64,000 nt of DNA from Streptomyces longhuiensis (GCF_020616555.1 NZ_CP085173.1:8510001-8574000), one strand, 5' to 3'; numbered from the stretch's first letter, positions 12,311 through 21,925 are shown. A program made the numbers and translations. The notes: generated by a model not told the origin, from the letters alone.

Positions 12311-12381
12311 ACACTGACGCGAGGCACCGTTGCCGGCCCGCCGGGGTGCGGCGGACCGGCAACGGTGCCTCGCGTCAGTGT
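12311..12381. terminator. Very strong hairpin after the amino-acid permease gene
   Basis: A perfect 26-bp inverted repeat (12311-12336 with 12356-12381) is extended inward, after one mismatch, by CCGCC/GGCGG. It begins three bases past the permease stop codon. It probably terminates the permease transcript and blocks readthrough toward the mutA promoter. The stem is much longer than most terminators in the window. Confidence 0.85.
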
Positions 12382-12384
12382 CGT

Positions 12385-13887
12385 TCAGCCCTGCTGCTCG
12401 GCCGGGTTCTGTTCGACCGCTAGATGTCCGGTCGCCTGCCGCTCGGCGACCCGGCCGCGGACCGCGAACCAGCCGATGACCAGGCCGACGGCGATCAGCG
12501 GGACGCAGGCCACCGACCAGGCGGCGTCGCCGCCGTCGACGCACATGAGCACCACGACGACGCCGAGGAAGACGAGCGTGAGCCAGGAGGTGAAGGGCGC
12601 GCCGGGCAGCCGGAACGCGGGGCGCTCCAGCTCGCCGCGCAGCGCCTTGCGGCGCAGCACCATCTGGCAGACCATGATCATCACCCAGGTGCCGATCATG
12701 GTGATCGCGGAGAAGTTCAGCACGATGGAGAACGCCCGCTCCGGCACGACGTAGTTGAGGACGATGCCGAGGATGTAGCAGCACGCGGTCAGCAGGACGC
12801 CGCCGAACGGCACGCCCCGCTTGTTCATCTTCGTGGTGAAGGCGGGCGCCGAACCGGCCAGGCCCATCGAGCGCAGCACGCGGCCGGTCGAGTAGAGGCC
12901 GGAGTTGCAGCTGGAGAGGGCCGCCGTGAGGATCACGAAGTTCATGATGCCGCTGATGCCGGGAACGCCCAGCTTGCCCATCAGCGTCACGAAGGGCGAC
13001 TCGCCGGCCTTGTACGCGGTCCACGGCAGCAGGAGGACGAGCAGCAGCACGCTGCCGACGTAGAAGAGCACGATGCGCCACGACACGGAGTTGATGGCGC
13101 GCGGGATCACCTTGCGCGGGTTCGCGGTCTCGCCGGCGGCGATGCCGACCATCTCGATCGCGGCGTACGCGAAGACCACGCCCTGGATCAGCACGACGGC
13201 GGCGAGCAGGCCGTTGGGCAGCATGCCACCGTTGTCGGCGATCAGCTGCGGGCCCGTGCTGTGGCCGTCGACGGGGTGCCGGCTGGCCAGCAGCCAGCAG
13301 CCGATGGCGAGGAACGCCAGGATCGCGGCGACCTTGATGATCGAGAACCAGAACTCGAACTCGCCGAACCAGCGCACCGAGATGAGGTTCGCGACAAGCA
13401 CCACGAGCAGCGCGAACAGGGCCAGCGTCCACTGGGGAATGTCCCGGAACGCCGCCCAGTAGTGCAGATACATCGCCACCGCGGTGATCTCCGCGATGCC
13501 GCTGCACACCCAGTGCAGGAAGTAGACCCAGCCCGCCGTGTAGGCGGCCTTCTCGCCGAGGAACTCGCGCGAGTACGAGACGAACGAACCGGACGTCGGC
13601 CGGTGCATCACCAGCTCGCCCATGGCGCGCGAGATGAAGAAGGCGAACAGGCCGGTGAGCGCGAAGATGACGACCAGCGACGGGCCGGCCGCGTGCAGCC
13701 GCTCGCCGGCGCCGAGGAAGAGGCCGGTACCGATGGCGCCACCGATCGCGATCATCTGGACCTGGCGGTTGCGCAGACCGGCCGTGTAACCCCCCTCGCG
13801 GATGGCGCCGGTCGCGCCGCCCCCGGTCGCAGCGGCAGGGGCCTGCGCCGGCCGGGCCTGCGGCTCGGCTTGTGCTGTGTGCTCCAT
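12385..13887 (-). CDS. Amino-acid permease (APC superfamily, AnsP/GabP-like)
   Basis: A 500-residue transporter with twelve predicted membrane helices. The APC signature GGAIGTGLFLGAG follows a 40-residue Ala/Pro-rich cytoplasmic tail. Conserved blocks such as FISRAMGELVMHRPTSGSF and YAAIEMVGIAAGE place it with L-asparagine, D-serine/D-alanine/glycine and GABA permeases; the exact substrate cannot be read from sequence. The ATG at 13887 has GGAG six bases upstream, whereas the longer frame adds Arg-rich noise. It lies downstream of a PLP decarboxylase and PucR regulator on the same strand, so it may import that enzyme's substrate. Confidence 0.9.
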   Translation of the reverse strand: MEHTAQAEPQARPAQAPAAATGGGATGAIREGGYTAGLRNRQVQMIAIGGAIGTGLFLGAGERLHAAGPSLVVIFALTGLFAFFISRAMGELVMHRPTSGSFVSYSREFLGEKAAYTAGWVYFLHWVCSGIAEITAVAMYLHYWAAFRDIPQWTLALFALLVVLVANLISVRWFGEFEFWFSIIKVAAILAFLAIGCWLLASRHPVDGHSTGPQLIADNGGMLPNGLLAAVVLIQGVVFAYAAIEMVGIAAGETANPRKVIPRAINSVSWRIVLFYVGSVLLLVLLLPWTAYKAGESPFVTLMGKLGVPGISGIMNFVILTAALSSCNSGLYSTGRVLRSMGLAGSAPAFTTKMNKRGVPFGGVLLTACCYILGIVLNYVVPERAFSIVLNFSAITMIGTWVMIMVCQMVLRRKALRGELERPAFRLPGAPFTSWLTLVFLGVVVVLMCVDGGDAAWSVACVPLIAVGLVIGWFAVRGRVAERQATGHLAVEQNPAEQQG

Positions 13888-14164
13888 GTTTCTCCGACGT
13901 GCATAGCGGTACACCGACCGCGCCCGCGCGCATGCACGCACGCACGCGAAAGCGAACGCCGGCAAGCGGCGCGGCATACCTGTTGGACAGGGCCCGTCCC
14001 CCCGTACGGCGGGCCGGCAGAGCGGGACAGCGGCGGACCTGGCGTGATGCTGTGCGGATCACGCCAGGAACGCAGTGTCCCCGTGGGGCGCCGCGGGATG
14101 ACCACGCGGCGACAATCCACCTTAAACCGTTTCCTGGGGCAACTTTCCCAGGTGGCGAGCGCCC

Positions 14165-15517
14165 CTAGGCAGAGGGCCGGCCGGTCAGCCCGAGCAGCGA
14201 AGCGGCCTGCGCCGCACCGGACTCCGCGACCACCTCGGCCACCGTCTGGGCGGGCCTGACCGGAGCGAACGTCACCACGCCCGCATCCGAAACGACATAT
14301 CCGTGGACAGCGGGACGCGGAAGGCTGTTGTAGTGGAAATGGGTCGAGAAGTAGTAGGCCCCGGTGTCGTACAGCGCGACCAGGTCACCGGGCGCCAGCT
14401 CGGGCAGCTCCCGCTCCCGCGCCACCAGATCCCCGGCGAAGCAGCACGGCCCGGCGACGTCCTGCACCAGCGGCTCGGTCGTCCTGGGCCGCCCGTCGGC
14501 GTCGAACGCGCCCACGCGCAGCGGCCACGACTCGGGCACGAACACGGTGCGCGTGGCCACCTGCGCCCCGGCGTGCGTGACGGCGATCCGCCGGCCGCCG
14601 GAGGTCTTGGTGTACTCGACGTACGCCATGATCAGCCCCTGCTTGGCCAGCAGCGAACGGCCGAACTCGGTGACGAGCGTGTAGCGCCCGTCGAACAGGC
14701 CGGGCACGGTCTCCCGCAGCAGCCGCGCGTACTGGGCGAAGGCCGGGGTCACCTCGTCCGAGGCGAAGTTCACGGGCAGGCCGCCGCCGATGTCGAGGGT
14801 GTCGATCTGCTGCCGGCCGACGTGCGCGTTGATCTTCTCCGCCAGCTCGTACGCGGCCCGCACCCCTTCGGCCATCAGCTCCAGGGCGACACCCTGGGAG
14901 CCGGTGTGGGTGTGCAGGCGGGTCATCCACGGGCGCAGCCGGTAGGCGTCGAGCACCCACGCTTCCGCGCCCTCGTCACGCAGCGCCACGCCGAACTTGG
15001 ACGTGGCCGTCGCCGTGCTCATCGCCCCGATCGAACCACTGCCGACCTGCGGGTTGACCCGCAGCCCCACGGGCGCGCAGCCGACGCCGAGATCGGCGAC
15101 GACGGCGTCGACACGGTCCAGCTCCTGCGGATTGTCGGCGTTGACGGCGATGCCGTGGGCGAGAGCGTCGCGCAGCTCGTCCACCGTCTTGGCCGGGGAG
15201 TCGAAGACGATCCGCTCGGCCGGGACGCCCGCGGCGCGGGCCAGCTCCAGCTCGCCGACGCTGGCCACCTCCGCGCCCACGCCCTCGTCGTTCAGCAGCG
15301 CGAGGACCGGCACGAGCGAGGCGGCCTTCACCGCGAACGTGTGCTGTACGGAGACCCCGTCGAAGGCGAACGCCTCGCGCAGCTCGCGGGCGGCGCCACG
15401 GATCCCTTCCACGTCGAGCAGGCCGAGGACCGGTGCCTGCGCACCGACCAGGCCCTGCGCGGCGGCGGCGCGCACGGCCGCCTCCCTGCGGACGACGGAT
15501 TCCGGGGCCATGGTCAT
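14165..15517 (-). CDS. PLP-dependent fold-III decarboxylase (diaminopimelate/ornithine decarboxylase family)
   Basis: A 450-residue enzyme with an alanine-racemase-like barrel and C-terminal beta domain. The PLP lysine is Lys64 in HTFAVKAAS. HTHTGSQ (202-208) and DIGGG (242-246) contact the cofactor, Cys358/359 lies in GPCCFAGD and Tyr388 in DTGAYYF. The usual EPGR block reads EFGR (284-287). It is annotated as diaminopimelate decarboxylase-like, but no lysine genes are nearby. The context of a PucR regulator and permease suggests catabolism of an imported amino acid. The ATG at 15517 has AGGAA eight bases upstream. Confidence 0.85.
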   Translation of the reverse strand: MTMAPESVVRREAAVRAAAAQGLVGAQAPVLGLLDVEGIRGAARELREAFAFDGVSVQHTFAVKAASLVPVLALLNDEGVGAEVASVGELELARAAGVPAERIVFDSPAKTVDELRDALAHGIAVNADNPQELDRVDAVVADLGVGCAPVGLRVNPQVGSGSIGAMSTATATSKFGVALRDEGAEAWVLDAYRLRPWMTRLHTHTGSQGVALELMAEGVRAAYELAEKINAHVGRQQIDTLDIGGGLPVNFASDEVTPAFAQYARLLRETVPGLFDGRYTLVTEFGRSLLAKQGLIMAYVEYTKTSGGRRIAVTHAGAQVATRTVFVPESWPLRVGAFDADGRPRTTEPLVQDVAGPCCFAGDLVARERELPELAPGDLVALYDTGAYYFSTHFHYNSLPRPAVHGYVVSDAGVVTFAPVRPAQTVAEVVAESGAAQAASLLGLTGRPSA

Positions 15518-15812
15518 GGGGTGTTCCTGCCTTCTCACTGCGCACTGCCGGCTACGTGCCCGGCGGATCGTTCGCCGGGCGGGCCGCCGACTGCGGCGGC
15601 CGCGGGCGGTGTCCACGCCACCGGCTCGTCGCCCGTGCGCTCCGCCCCGGTTCACTGTGCAGCCCCGAGCCCCGCGCTGTCTGCGTGCTCCGGCACGAAG
15701 TCCGGGCCGCTCCCGTCGTGGCCGCGCACAAGCGTCGGGCCCTGCCCACGTCTCCATGGTGCGCTCGCACGATGCGGACGGCGAGGTCGTGGTGCGTCCG
15801 CACCACACCCGT
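15518..15812. promoter_or_regulatory. Control region of the decarboxylase with two GTGCG palindromes
   Basis: This 295-base gap between pucR and the decarboxylase holds GTGCG-CT-CGCAC (15759-15770) and GTGGTGCG-TC-CGCACCAC (15789-15806). Their centres are 33 bases apart. Both lie just downstream of the regulator stop and well upstream of the decarboxylase start. They could be regulator operators or a terminator. No small gene is convincing here. Confidence 0.5.
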
Positions 15813-17459
15813 TCAGGGCAGCGGGATCAGCCCGGCCCGCCGCAGCCCCAGCTCCACCAGCAGCCGTACGTCGGGGTCGGTGAGGTCGATGCCGCAAAGC
15901 TCACCTGCCCGGCGCAGCCGGTACCGCAGCGTATTGGTGTGGACCCCCACATAGCGGGCGGTGGCCGCCGCGTCACCGAAGAACACCAGGTGCGCCGCGA
16001 CGGTGCGTGGCAGGTCCGTGCCGTGCCGCTCGTCGTGCTCGAGCAGCGCGGCCACCGCGTCGGCGGCCGACGGCACGTGCTCGGCGACCGCATCGGTCAC
16101 CCGGAGCGCGTCCATGGCGAACCGGACGTCCTCGGCGCCGGCCGTCTCGGGACCGCCGCGCTCGCGCAGCACCCGCAGCACCTGGGCGGCCCCCGCACGG
16201 GAGGCGGCGGCGTCGCCGAGCCCTCCGACGGCGGGCCCCACCGCGACCAGCGGCCGCACCCCGGCGCCGCGCAGTACGGCGGCCAGGTCGCGTGCCAGCC
16301 GGTCCACGCCGTCCCCCGCCCCGGTCCCGGCCACCAGGACGTCGAGCCGGTCGCCGTCGCGGTGCGCGAAGGCCGGGGTGTGATGCGCGGCGACGCGCAG
16401 GGAGGCCAGATGGAAGGCCCGGTCCAGTACGTCCGGAGCGATCGGCGCCGCGGCGGCGGCCGTGAGTACGGTGCACGCCTGTCCGGCCTCGACCCCGAGC
16501 ACGGACGCAGCCGCTGACACGTCCGGCGGGCGCTCCTCGAACAGGGCCCGCACCGCGTACCGGCGGCGGCTGGCGGCGGACCGGGACCGCAGCCGGTGGT
16601 GCAGCAGATGCGGTACGGCGATGACGGCCGCCTGCCGCAGCGCGTCCCGGGCCCCGGGCGGCAGCGGTTCGCCGTCGGCGGCCGCCCACAGCGACCCGAG
16701 GATCTCGTCGCCGGCCCGCACGGCGACGGCGAGGCGTTCGGGGAACCGCGCGTCGGCCGGCCGGTGCACCACGTCGCCGCTCGCCCACAGTGTGGTGAGG
16801 AAGCCGCTCTCGGCGAGTTCGGTCACCCGCCAGCTCGGCACCCGGCGGCCCAGGATCGTCAGCCTGCGCAGCGGGTCGGCGGTGTCGGCGGTGGGGGAGT
16901 ACGCCAGGACGTTCGACTCGGGGTCCTCGACGGTGATCGCGCCGCCCACCAGCGCGGCCAGCGCCAGGGCGAGCCCCGGCAGATCGCCGAGTGCCACATC
17001 GGCCGACGCCTCGGTGGGCGCCGCCGTACCGGTACGGGCGATGGCCGCCCGCAGCAGTCCGATCAGCTCGCCCCACTCGATCCACGGCGCCCGGGCGAGC
17101 AGGGCGGTCGAGACCTCGTCGGCCGCCTCGGCGAGCGACGGCGCGATCCCCTGGGCGCCACGCCGCAGCACGACGGCCGCCGCCCCGGCGCGGTCCGCCG
17201 CGCGCAGCACGCCCGCCGCACCCGGCGCGGACGTGTCGACGCCGGGCGCGATGAGAATCCGCCCCCGTGCCTGCAAGGTCTCGCCCTCGTCGAACACTCC
17301 GGCCCCGCTCACCGGCACGTCCGTGCCGCACGGCGCCCGCAGCACCTCGACCACGTCCGGCCCGACCACACCGACGGCCTGCCCGAGCGTGGGCGAACCA
17401 CCGCCGTGCGCGGCGGCGGCATCGGGCGAGGAGGGAGGGCCGGGCGCGGAAAGCTGCAT
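15813..17459 (-). CDS. PucR-family transcriptional regulator
   Basis: A 548-residue regulator with the PucR layout. An N-terminal PucR ligand-type domain (LGQAVGVVGPDVVEVLR onward, about 20-150) leads to a CdaR/GGDEF-like middle. The C-terminal PucR helix-turn-helix reads VAAHLVFFGDAAATARYVGV, then HTNTLRYRLRRAGELCGIDL. PucR proteins sense metabolites, classically in purine or amino-acid catabolism. It lies upstream of, and on the same strand as, the decarboxylase and permease, which are the likely targets. The ATG at 17459 follows GGTGACACTTGGG; the longer open frame is not coding. Confidence 0.92.
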   Translation of the reverse strand: MQLSAPGPPSSPDAAAAHGGGSPTLGQAVGVVGPDVVEVLRAPCGTDVPVSGAGVFDEGETLQARGRILIAPGVDTSAPGAAGVLRAADRAGAAAVVLRRGAQGIAPSLAEAADEVSTALLARAPWIEWGELIGLLRAAIARTGTAAPTEASADVALGDLPGLALALAALVGGAITVEDPESNVLAYSPTADTADPLRRLTILGRRVPSWRVTELAESGFLTTLWASGDVVHRPADARFPERLAVAVRAGDEILGSLWAAADGEPLPPGARDALRQAAVIAVPHLLHHRLRSRSAASRRRYAVRALFEERPPDVSAAASVLGVEAGQACTVLTAAAAAPIAPDVLDRAFHLASLRVAAHHTPAFAHRDGDRLDVLVAGTGAGDGVDRLARDLAAVLRGAGVRPLVAVGPAVGGLGDAAASRAGAAQVLRVLRERGGPETAGAEDVRFAMDALRVTDAVAEHVPSAADAVAALLEHDERHGTDLPRTVAAHLVFFGDAAATARYVGVHTNTLRYRLRRAGELCGIDLTDPDVRLLVELGLRRAGLIPLP

Positions 17460-17714
17460 GACCCAAGTGTCACCGATGCCGCCCGGCCGACAGCACGGGG
17501 CGAACGCTCGCCCGGCTCCAGAGCCGGGCGCGGCGCCGCCTTCCAGCACCGTTCCGGCCGGGTGAGGCCGACGAGTGTCCCGGGGATCACCGTGTAGCGG
17601 GCTGAGTCGTGTCGACCGTCCCCAGCGCGCTGCGGGCACATCCCCGGGGCGGCAGTCATGATCGAACGGAGGAACACAGGAGCAGCGTCGGATCGAGTGC
17701 GTGGAGAGTTGGTC

Positions 17715-19286
17715 GTGGACACGGACGGAAAGCACAGCACGGAGCAGCTGCACTGTCTGGTCACCGGAGCGTCCGGATACATCGGGGGGCGCCTGGTACC
17801 GGAACTGCTGGAGGCCGGTCACCGCGTTCGCTGCCTGGCCCGCTCGCCGGACAAGCTGCGTGACCACCCCTGGGCGGCGGCCGCCGAGACGGTACGCGGA
17901 GACGTCACGGACGCCGAGTCGGTCGAAGCGGCCATGCGCGGTATCGATGTCGCGTACTACCTGGTGCACTCCCTCGGATCCGGGTCCGGTTTCGAGGACA
18001 CCGATCGCCGCGCGGCCCGGATCTTCGCCGAGCGGGCGCACGCGGCCGGCGTACGGCGCATCGTCTACCTCGGAGGGCTCACTCCGCAGGACGTACCCGA
18101 GAAGGCTCTCTCGCCGCACCTGCGCTCCAGGGCCGAGGTCGGTCGCATCTTCCTCGACGCCGCGGTGCCCGCCACGGTGCTCAGGGCCGCTGTCGTCATC
18201 GGCTCGGGATCGGCGTCCTTCGAGATGCTGCGCTATCTGACCGAGCGGCTGCCGGTGATGGTCACCCCGAGCTGGGTGCACACCCGCACGCAGCCCATCG
18301 GGGTCCGCGACGTGCTGCGCTACCTCGTCGGCTCGGCCACCATGCCGGCCGACGTCAACCGGGCCTTCGACATCGGCGGGCCGGATGTCCTGACCTATCG
18401 GCAGATGATGTGCCGCTACTCCGAGGTCGCCGGACTGCGGCGGCGGATCATCGTGCCGGTGCCCATGCTCACCCCGCGGCTGTCCAGTCACTGGGTCGGC
18501 CTCGTGACCCCGGTACCGGCATCGATCGCCCGGCCCCTCACGGAGTCGCTTCGCCACGAAGTCGTCTGCCACGAGCACGACATCGCCCGCTACGTTCCCG
18601 ACCCTCCGGGCCGGCCTCTGCCGTTCGACGAGGCCTTGGCCCTGGCACTGCGGAGGGTACGGGAGGCGCAGGTCGCCACCCGGTGGTCGTCCGCCGCCCT
18701 CCCCGGGGCGCCCAGCGACCCGCTCCCCACCGATCCCGACTGGGCCGGCGGCAGTCTCTACCAGGACGAGCGGCAACTGCCTGTCGAGGCGTCCCGGGAG
18801 GCCCTGTGGAAGGTGATCGAGGGGATCGGCGGCGACAACGGCTGGTACTCCTTCCCGCTGGCCTGGGCGGTCCGCGGCTGGCTGGACCGGTTCGTGGGCG
18901 GGGTCGGCCTGCGTCGCGGACGACGTGACGCGGAGCGTCTGCGGGTCGGCGACTCGCTGGACTTCTGGCGCGTCGAGGAGATCGAACCCGTACAACTGCT
19001 GCGGCTGCGCGCGGAGATGAGGCTGCCGGGTCTGGCGTGGCTGGAGATGTACGTCGAGACGGGCGCCGAGGGCGGTACCCGCTACCGGCAGCGCGCGCTG
19101 TTCCACCCCCGCGGCCTGCTGGGCCATGCCTACTGGTGGTCCGTCTCCCCCTTCCACGCCGTCGTCTTCGGCGGCATGGCCCGCAACATCACCCAAGCCG
19201 CCGCCAAGGGCATGAGCGCACGCGGGAGCGAGTCCCGCACCGACCGCGTCCGGCACTCACGCCGAGAGCGAAGCCGGCGGCGATAG
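17715..19286 (+). CDS. NAD(P)-binding atypical SDR with C-terminal DUF2867 domain
   Basis: About 523 residues. The N-terminal half is a Rossmann domain of the atypical SDR type (LVTGASGYIGGRLVPELLEAG). The C-terminal 150 residues are DUF2867, with YSFPLAWAVRGWLDRFVGGVGLRRGRR and GHAYWWSVSPFH, a SRPBCC-like lipid-handling fold. The biochemical role of this fusion family is not established. I chose GTG 17715 because GGAGAG sits six bases before it; an ATG at 17658 in frame is the alternative. It is divergent from pucR. Confidence 0.85.
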   Translation: MDTDGKHSTEQLHCLVTGASGYIGGRLVPELLEAGHRVRCLARSPDKLRDHPWAAAAETVRGDVTDAESVEAAMRGIDVAYYLVHSLGSGSGFEDTDRRAARIFAERAHAAGVRRIVYLGGLTPQDVPEKALSPHLRSRAEVGRIFLDAAVPATVLRAAVVIGSGSASFEMLRYLTERLPVMVTPSWVHTRTQPIGVRDVLRYLVGSATMPADVNRAFDIGGPDVLTYRQMMCRYSEVAGLRRRIIVPVPMLTPRLSSHWVGLVTPVPASIARPLTESLRHEVVCHEHDIARYVPDPPGRPLPFDEALALALRRVREAQVATRWSSAALPGAPSDPLPTDPDWAGGSLYQDERQLPVEASREALWKVIEGIGGDNGWYSFPLAWAVRGWLDRFVGGVGLRRGRRDAERLRVGDSLDFWRVEEIEPVQLLRLRAEMRLPGLAWLEMYVETGAEGGTRYRQRALFHPRGLLGHAYWWSVSPFHAVVFGGMARNITQAAAKGMSARGSESRTDRVRHSRRERSRRR

Positions 19287-19329
19287 CGCGCACAACTCCG
19301 CGTCGCCGCCGGCGAGTGAGCACGCGCGG

Positions 19330-20769
19330 TCAGCTGACGGTCGGCCGGCGACCGGCCCAGGGGAGTGCGCGTTCGAGGGTGCGGGACACCTGGAGCAGGA
19401 GGTCCTCCCGCCATGGTGCGGCGACGATCTGGATGCCGACGGGCAGGCCGGTGGCCTCGTCGTGGTGGACGGGGAGGGAGATCGCCGGCTGGCCGGTCAC
19501 GTTGAACACCGACGTGAACACCCCCATCGGGTAGCTGTTCAGCAGTGCCCTCAGAGGATCGTCCTCGATGCCCGTCCGCCAGGCACCGACGAGCGGTGGA
19601 AGGCAGGCCATCGCCGGCGTCACGAGGAGGTCGAAGCCGGCGAGGAAGCCTTCGACGATGCGCCGCGACAACTGCTGGGTCTTGCGCAGCCCTTCCGCGT
19701 ACGCCCACGAGTCGATCGCTCGTGCCGCCTCGCGCAGGGCGCGGTTGTGCGGCTCGACGCGGTCCGGGTCCGCGAGCGTGATCCCGGCACCGCCGACGTT
19801 CCACAAGGTCGTGAACGCGGCGACCAACTCGTCGGTCGGCGGCAGCGGAAGAGGGGTGTCGACGATGTGCTGGCCTGCCGATTCGAGCGTCCGAAGAGTG
19901 ACGTCGACGGCTTCGACACACGCCGGGTGCACGCGTATCCCGTCGATCGGGGAGTCGGTGAGCACACCGATCCGCAGCCCGGTCGGCAGGTCCGTCTGCA
20001 TCGCGGCGGCGAACGACGCGCGCGGCGTCGGCGGCGACCACCACGCGGCCGGATCATGACGCGCGAGCACGTCGAGGACCGCCGCCGTGTCCGCCACCGA
20101 GCGGGTGAGCACGCCGCCGGTGCCGAGCCCCTCCACCTCCACGACGGCGTTCGTGACCAGGCCGCGGGTGGGTTTGAGACCGACGAGGCCGTTGCACGAC
20201 GCGGGGATCCGGATCGACCCGCCGCCGTCCTCGGCATGGGCGATGGGCGCCATCCCGGCGGCGACGGCGGCGCCCGCTCCGCTCGACGAGCCGCCGGGCG
20301 TGCGGTCCGGGTCCCACGGGTTGCGCGAGATACCGAGGGCGTCGCTCTCGGTGAAGGGCAGGCTGCCGAACTCGGAGGTGGTGGTCTTGCCCAGCAGGAC
20401 GAAGCCCGCGTCCACGAACCGTCGCACGACCGGGTCCGATGCCTCCGCCGGCGTCTGCCCGGAGCCGGCGGAGCCATGGGTGGTGGGCCATCCGGCAACG
20501 TCGGCAAGGTCCTTGACGGGCAGTGGGACGCCGTGGAACGGCGGGAGGTCGTCGACGGACGCGGCCCGCGCCACCGCGTCGGCAGCCGTGGACGCGGCTT
20601 TGCGGACGTCGTCGTCCGCCCGGTGGCAGAAGGCGTTCAGCCGGGGGTCGAGCCGGTCCATCCGCTCGAGAAAGCAGTCGGCCAACTCGACCGGGCTCAC
20701 CTCCTTCCGGCGGATTGCCGCGGCGAGTTCGACGGCGGGTGTGAACGGGTCGATCGGCGAGTGCGTCAC
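19330..20769 (-). CDS. Amidase-signature family amidase
   Basis: A 479-residue hydrolase of the amidase-signature family. The Ser-cisSer-Lys triad is present: Lys86 in [10 protein letters not shown], the GGSSSGAG loop from residue 159 and the nucleophile in [13 protein letters not shown] (about residue 185). It hydrolyses an amide; the substrate cannot be told. It is divergent from an AraC-type regulator (95-base gap), which probably controls it or itself. Confidence 0.93.
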   Translation of the reverse strand: MTHSPIDPFTPAVELAAAIRRKEVSPVELADCFLERMDRLDPRLNAFCHRADDDVRKAASTAADAVARAASVDDLPPFHGVPLPVKDLADVAGWPTTHGSAGSGQTPAEASDPVVRRFVDAGFVLLGKTTTSEFGSLPFTESDALGISRNPWDPDRTPGGSSSGAGAAVAAGMAPIAHAEDGGGSIRIPASCNGLVGLKPTRGLVTNAVVEVEGLGTGGVLTRSVADTAAVLDVLARHDPAAWWSPPTPRASFAAAMQTDLPTGLRIGVLTDSPIDGIRVHPACVEAVDVTLRTLESAGQHIVDTPLPLPPTDELVAAFTTLWNVGGAGITLADPDRVEPHNRALREAARAIDSWAYAEGLRKTQQLSRRIVEGFLAGFDLLVTPAMACLPPLVGAWRTGIEDDPLRALLNSYPMGVFTSVFNVTGQPAISLPVHHDEATGLPVGIQIVAAPWREDLLLQVSRTLERALPWAGRRPTVS

Positions 20770-20864
20770 GGGTGGACCTTTCCGGTACGGGGCGTGCGGG
20801 AGCCGTCAGTGTCGTCACGCACCGGACGTCGCGTCTTGGACGAATGTCCCGTAGTTTTGGCGCC

Positions 20865-21734
20865 ATGCGATCCGGCGAGCCGGCCCATGACGCCGCGTCG
20901 GTGTGGGACATCGCCACACCGTCGGGACGCGGAAGGCTGCCGGGAGTCAGCATGGCCGGATTCCGGGCCCGTACAAGCGACTTCGTCGACCTGGGCCTGG
21001 TCCCGTACCCCGCTGTCACGGTGGCCGTCGACCTCGGCGACGAGCCGCTCGTCGTCGACGACCACAGCGGCCGGCAGGAGAGCGGCAGCGTCGTCGTGGG
21101 GCTCGCGTCCGGCGGCGTTCGAGGGCGCGGCCGGGACATCGAGTGCCTGCAGATGCGGCTGTCGCCACCGGTCGCGCAGGCGGTGCTGGGCGCCTGTGCG
21201 GAGTCGGGCGCCACGGTGCTCTCCCTCGACGACCTCTGGGGCCGCGACGCCGCGCGCACCCAGGAGCAACTGCGAGCTGCCGGGACATGGGCCGACCGGT
21301 TCGCGATGGCCGAGGCCGCGCTCGTCCGACGACACGAGGCAGGCCGAGCGGTGGATCCCGAGGTCGCCTTCGTGTGGGGGCAGATGGTGACGCATCTGGG
21401 AGGGGTTCGGGTCGAGCGGCTGGCAGCCGAGGTCGGCTGGAGCCGTAAACGTCTGTGGTCCCGGTTCCGGGCCCAGATCGGTCTCAACCCCAAGCGCGCC
21501 GCTCAGCTCGTCCGTTTCGACCACGCGGCCCACCGCCTGGCCGCGGGCCACAGTGCCGCGCGGGTGGCGGCGGAGATCGGCTACGTCGACCAGTCCCACC
21601 TTCATCGTGACGTCGTGGCCTTCGCCGGTGTGACGCCCACGGCCGTTGCGATGGCGCCCTGGCTCGCGGTCGACGACGTCGCGTGGGCCGCCCCCGCATA
21701 CCTGGCCAGGACCCCCTACCTGGCCAGGACTTGA
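20865..21734 (+). CDS. AraC-family transcriptional regulator
   Basis: About 289 residues. An N-terminal cupin-like sensing part is followed by two C-terminal helix-turn-helices (VERLAAEVGWSRKRLWSRF and ARVAAEIGYVDQSHLHRDV), diagnostic of AraC. It starts at ATG 20865, which lies seven bases after a TAGTTT -10-like hexamer (possibly leaderless); an in-frame ATG at 20844 is also possible. The last residues, AYLARTPYLART, are encoded by a direct repeat that runs into a wider repeat tract past the stop. It is divergent from the amidase gene. Confidence 0.88.
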   Translation: MRSGEPAHDAASVWDIATPSGRGRLPGVSMAGFRARTSDFVDLGLVPYPAVTVAVDLGDEPLVVDDHSGRQESGSVVVGLASGGVRGRGRDIECLQMRLSPPVAQAVLGACAESGATVLSLDDLWGRDAARTQEQLRAAGTWADRFAMAEAALVRRHEAGRAVDPEVAFVWGQMVTHLGGVRVERLAAEVGWSRKRLWSRFRAQIGLNPKRAAQLVRFDHAAHRLAAGHSAARVAAEIGYVDQSHLHRDVVAFAGVTPTAVAMAPWLAVDDVAWAAPAYLARTPYLART

Positions 21735-21815
21735 CGCACGATCTGCACCTGGCAGAAGCGAGACCACTCGGCAGAAGCGAGACCGCCCGGCAGGAGCGAA
21801 GCCACCGGCAGACAC
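21697..21815. repeat. Short-period repeat tract spanning the end of the AraC gene
   Basis: The palindrome CCTGGCCAGG occurs at 21701-21710 and again 18 bases later at 21719-21728, inside the coding end. After the stop come four GGCAG-headed units (starts 21751, 21770, 21789, 21807) with cores like GGCAGAAGCGAGACC, spaced 19, 19 and 18 bases. The tract is too short and uneven for CRISPR. It looks like slippage or a multi-site binding tract. Confidence 0.6.
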
Positions 21816-21841
21816 GAGGTCGGTCGTGTGCCCCGCGTGAC

Positions 21842-21878
21842 CCGCCGTGACCCGCGCGGATCACGCGGGTCACGGCGG
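21842..21878. terminator. Perfect 15-bp inverted repeat upstream of the methyltransferase gene
   Basis: CCGCCGTGACCCGCG at 21842-21856 pairs with 21864-21878 over a 7-base loop. It lies after the AraC gene and 47 bases before the next start. It is best read as a terminator; an operator role for the methyltransferase is possible. Confidence 0.6.
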
Positions 21879-21925
21879 AACATTTCTACAAGACGCCCGG
21901 CCGCCGAGCTGGTGACACTGCGAGC

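Noticed and set aside
14132..14152. Weak CCTGGG/CCCAGG hairpin after the decarboxylase gene as terminator
   Set aside because: Only 6 bp of stem; too weak to call without transcript data.
15813..19256. A very long minus-strand frame joining pucR to sequence opposite the DUF2867 gene
   Set aside because: Only the part from 17459 down is PucR; upstream is antisense to a real gene.
21697..21815. CRISPR array
   Set aside because: Units are 18-19 bases in total period with no distinct spacers and no cas genes.
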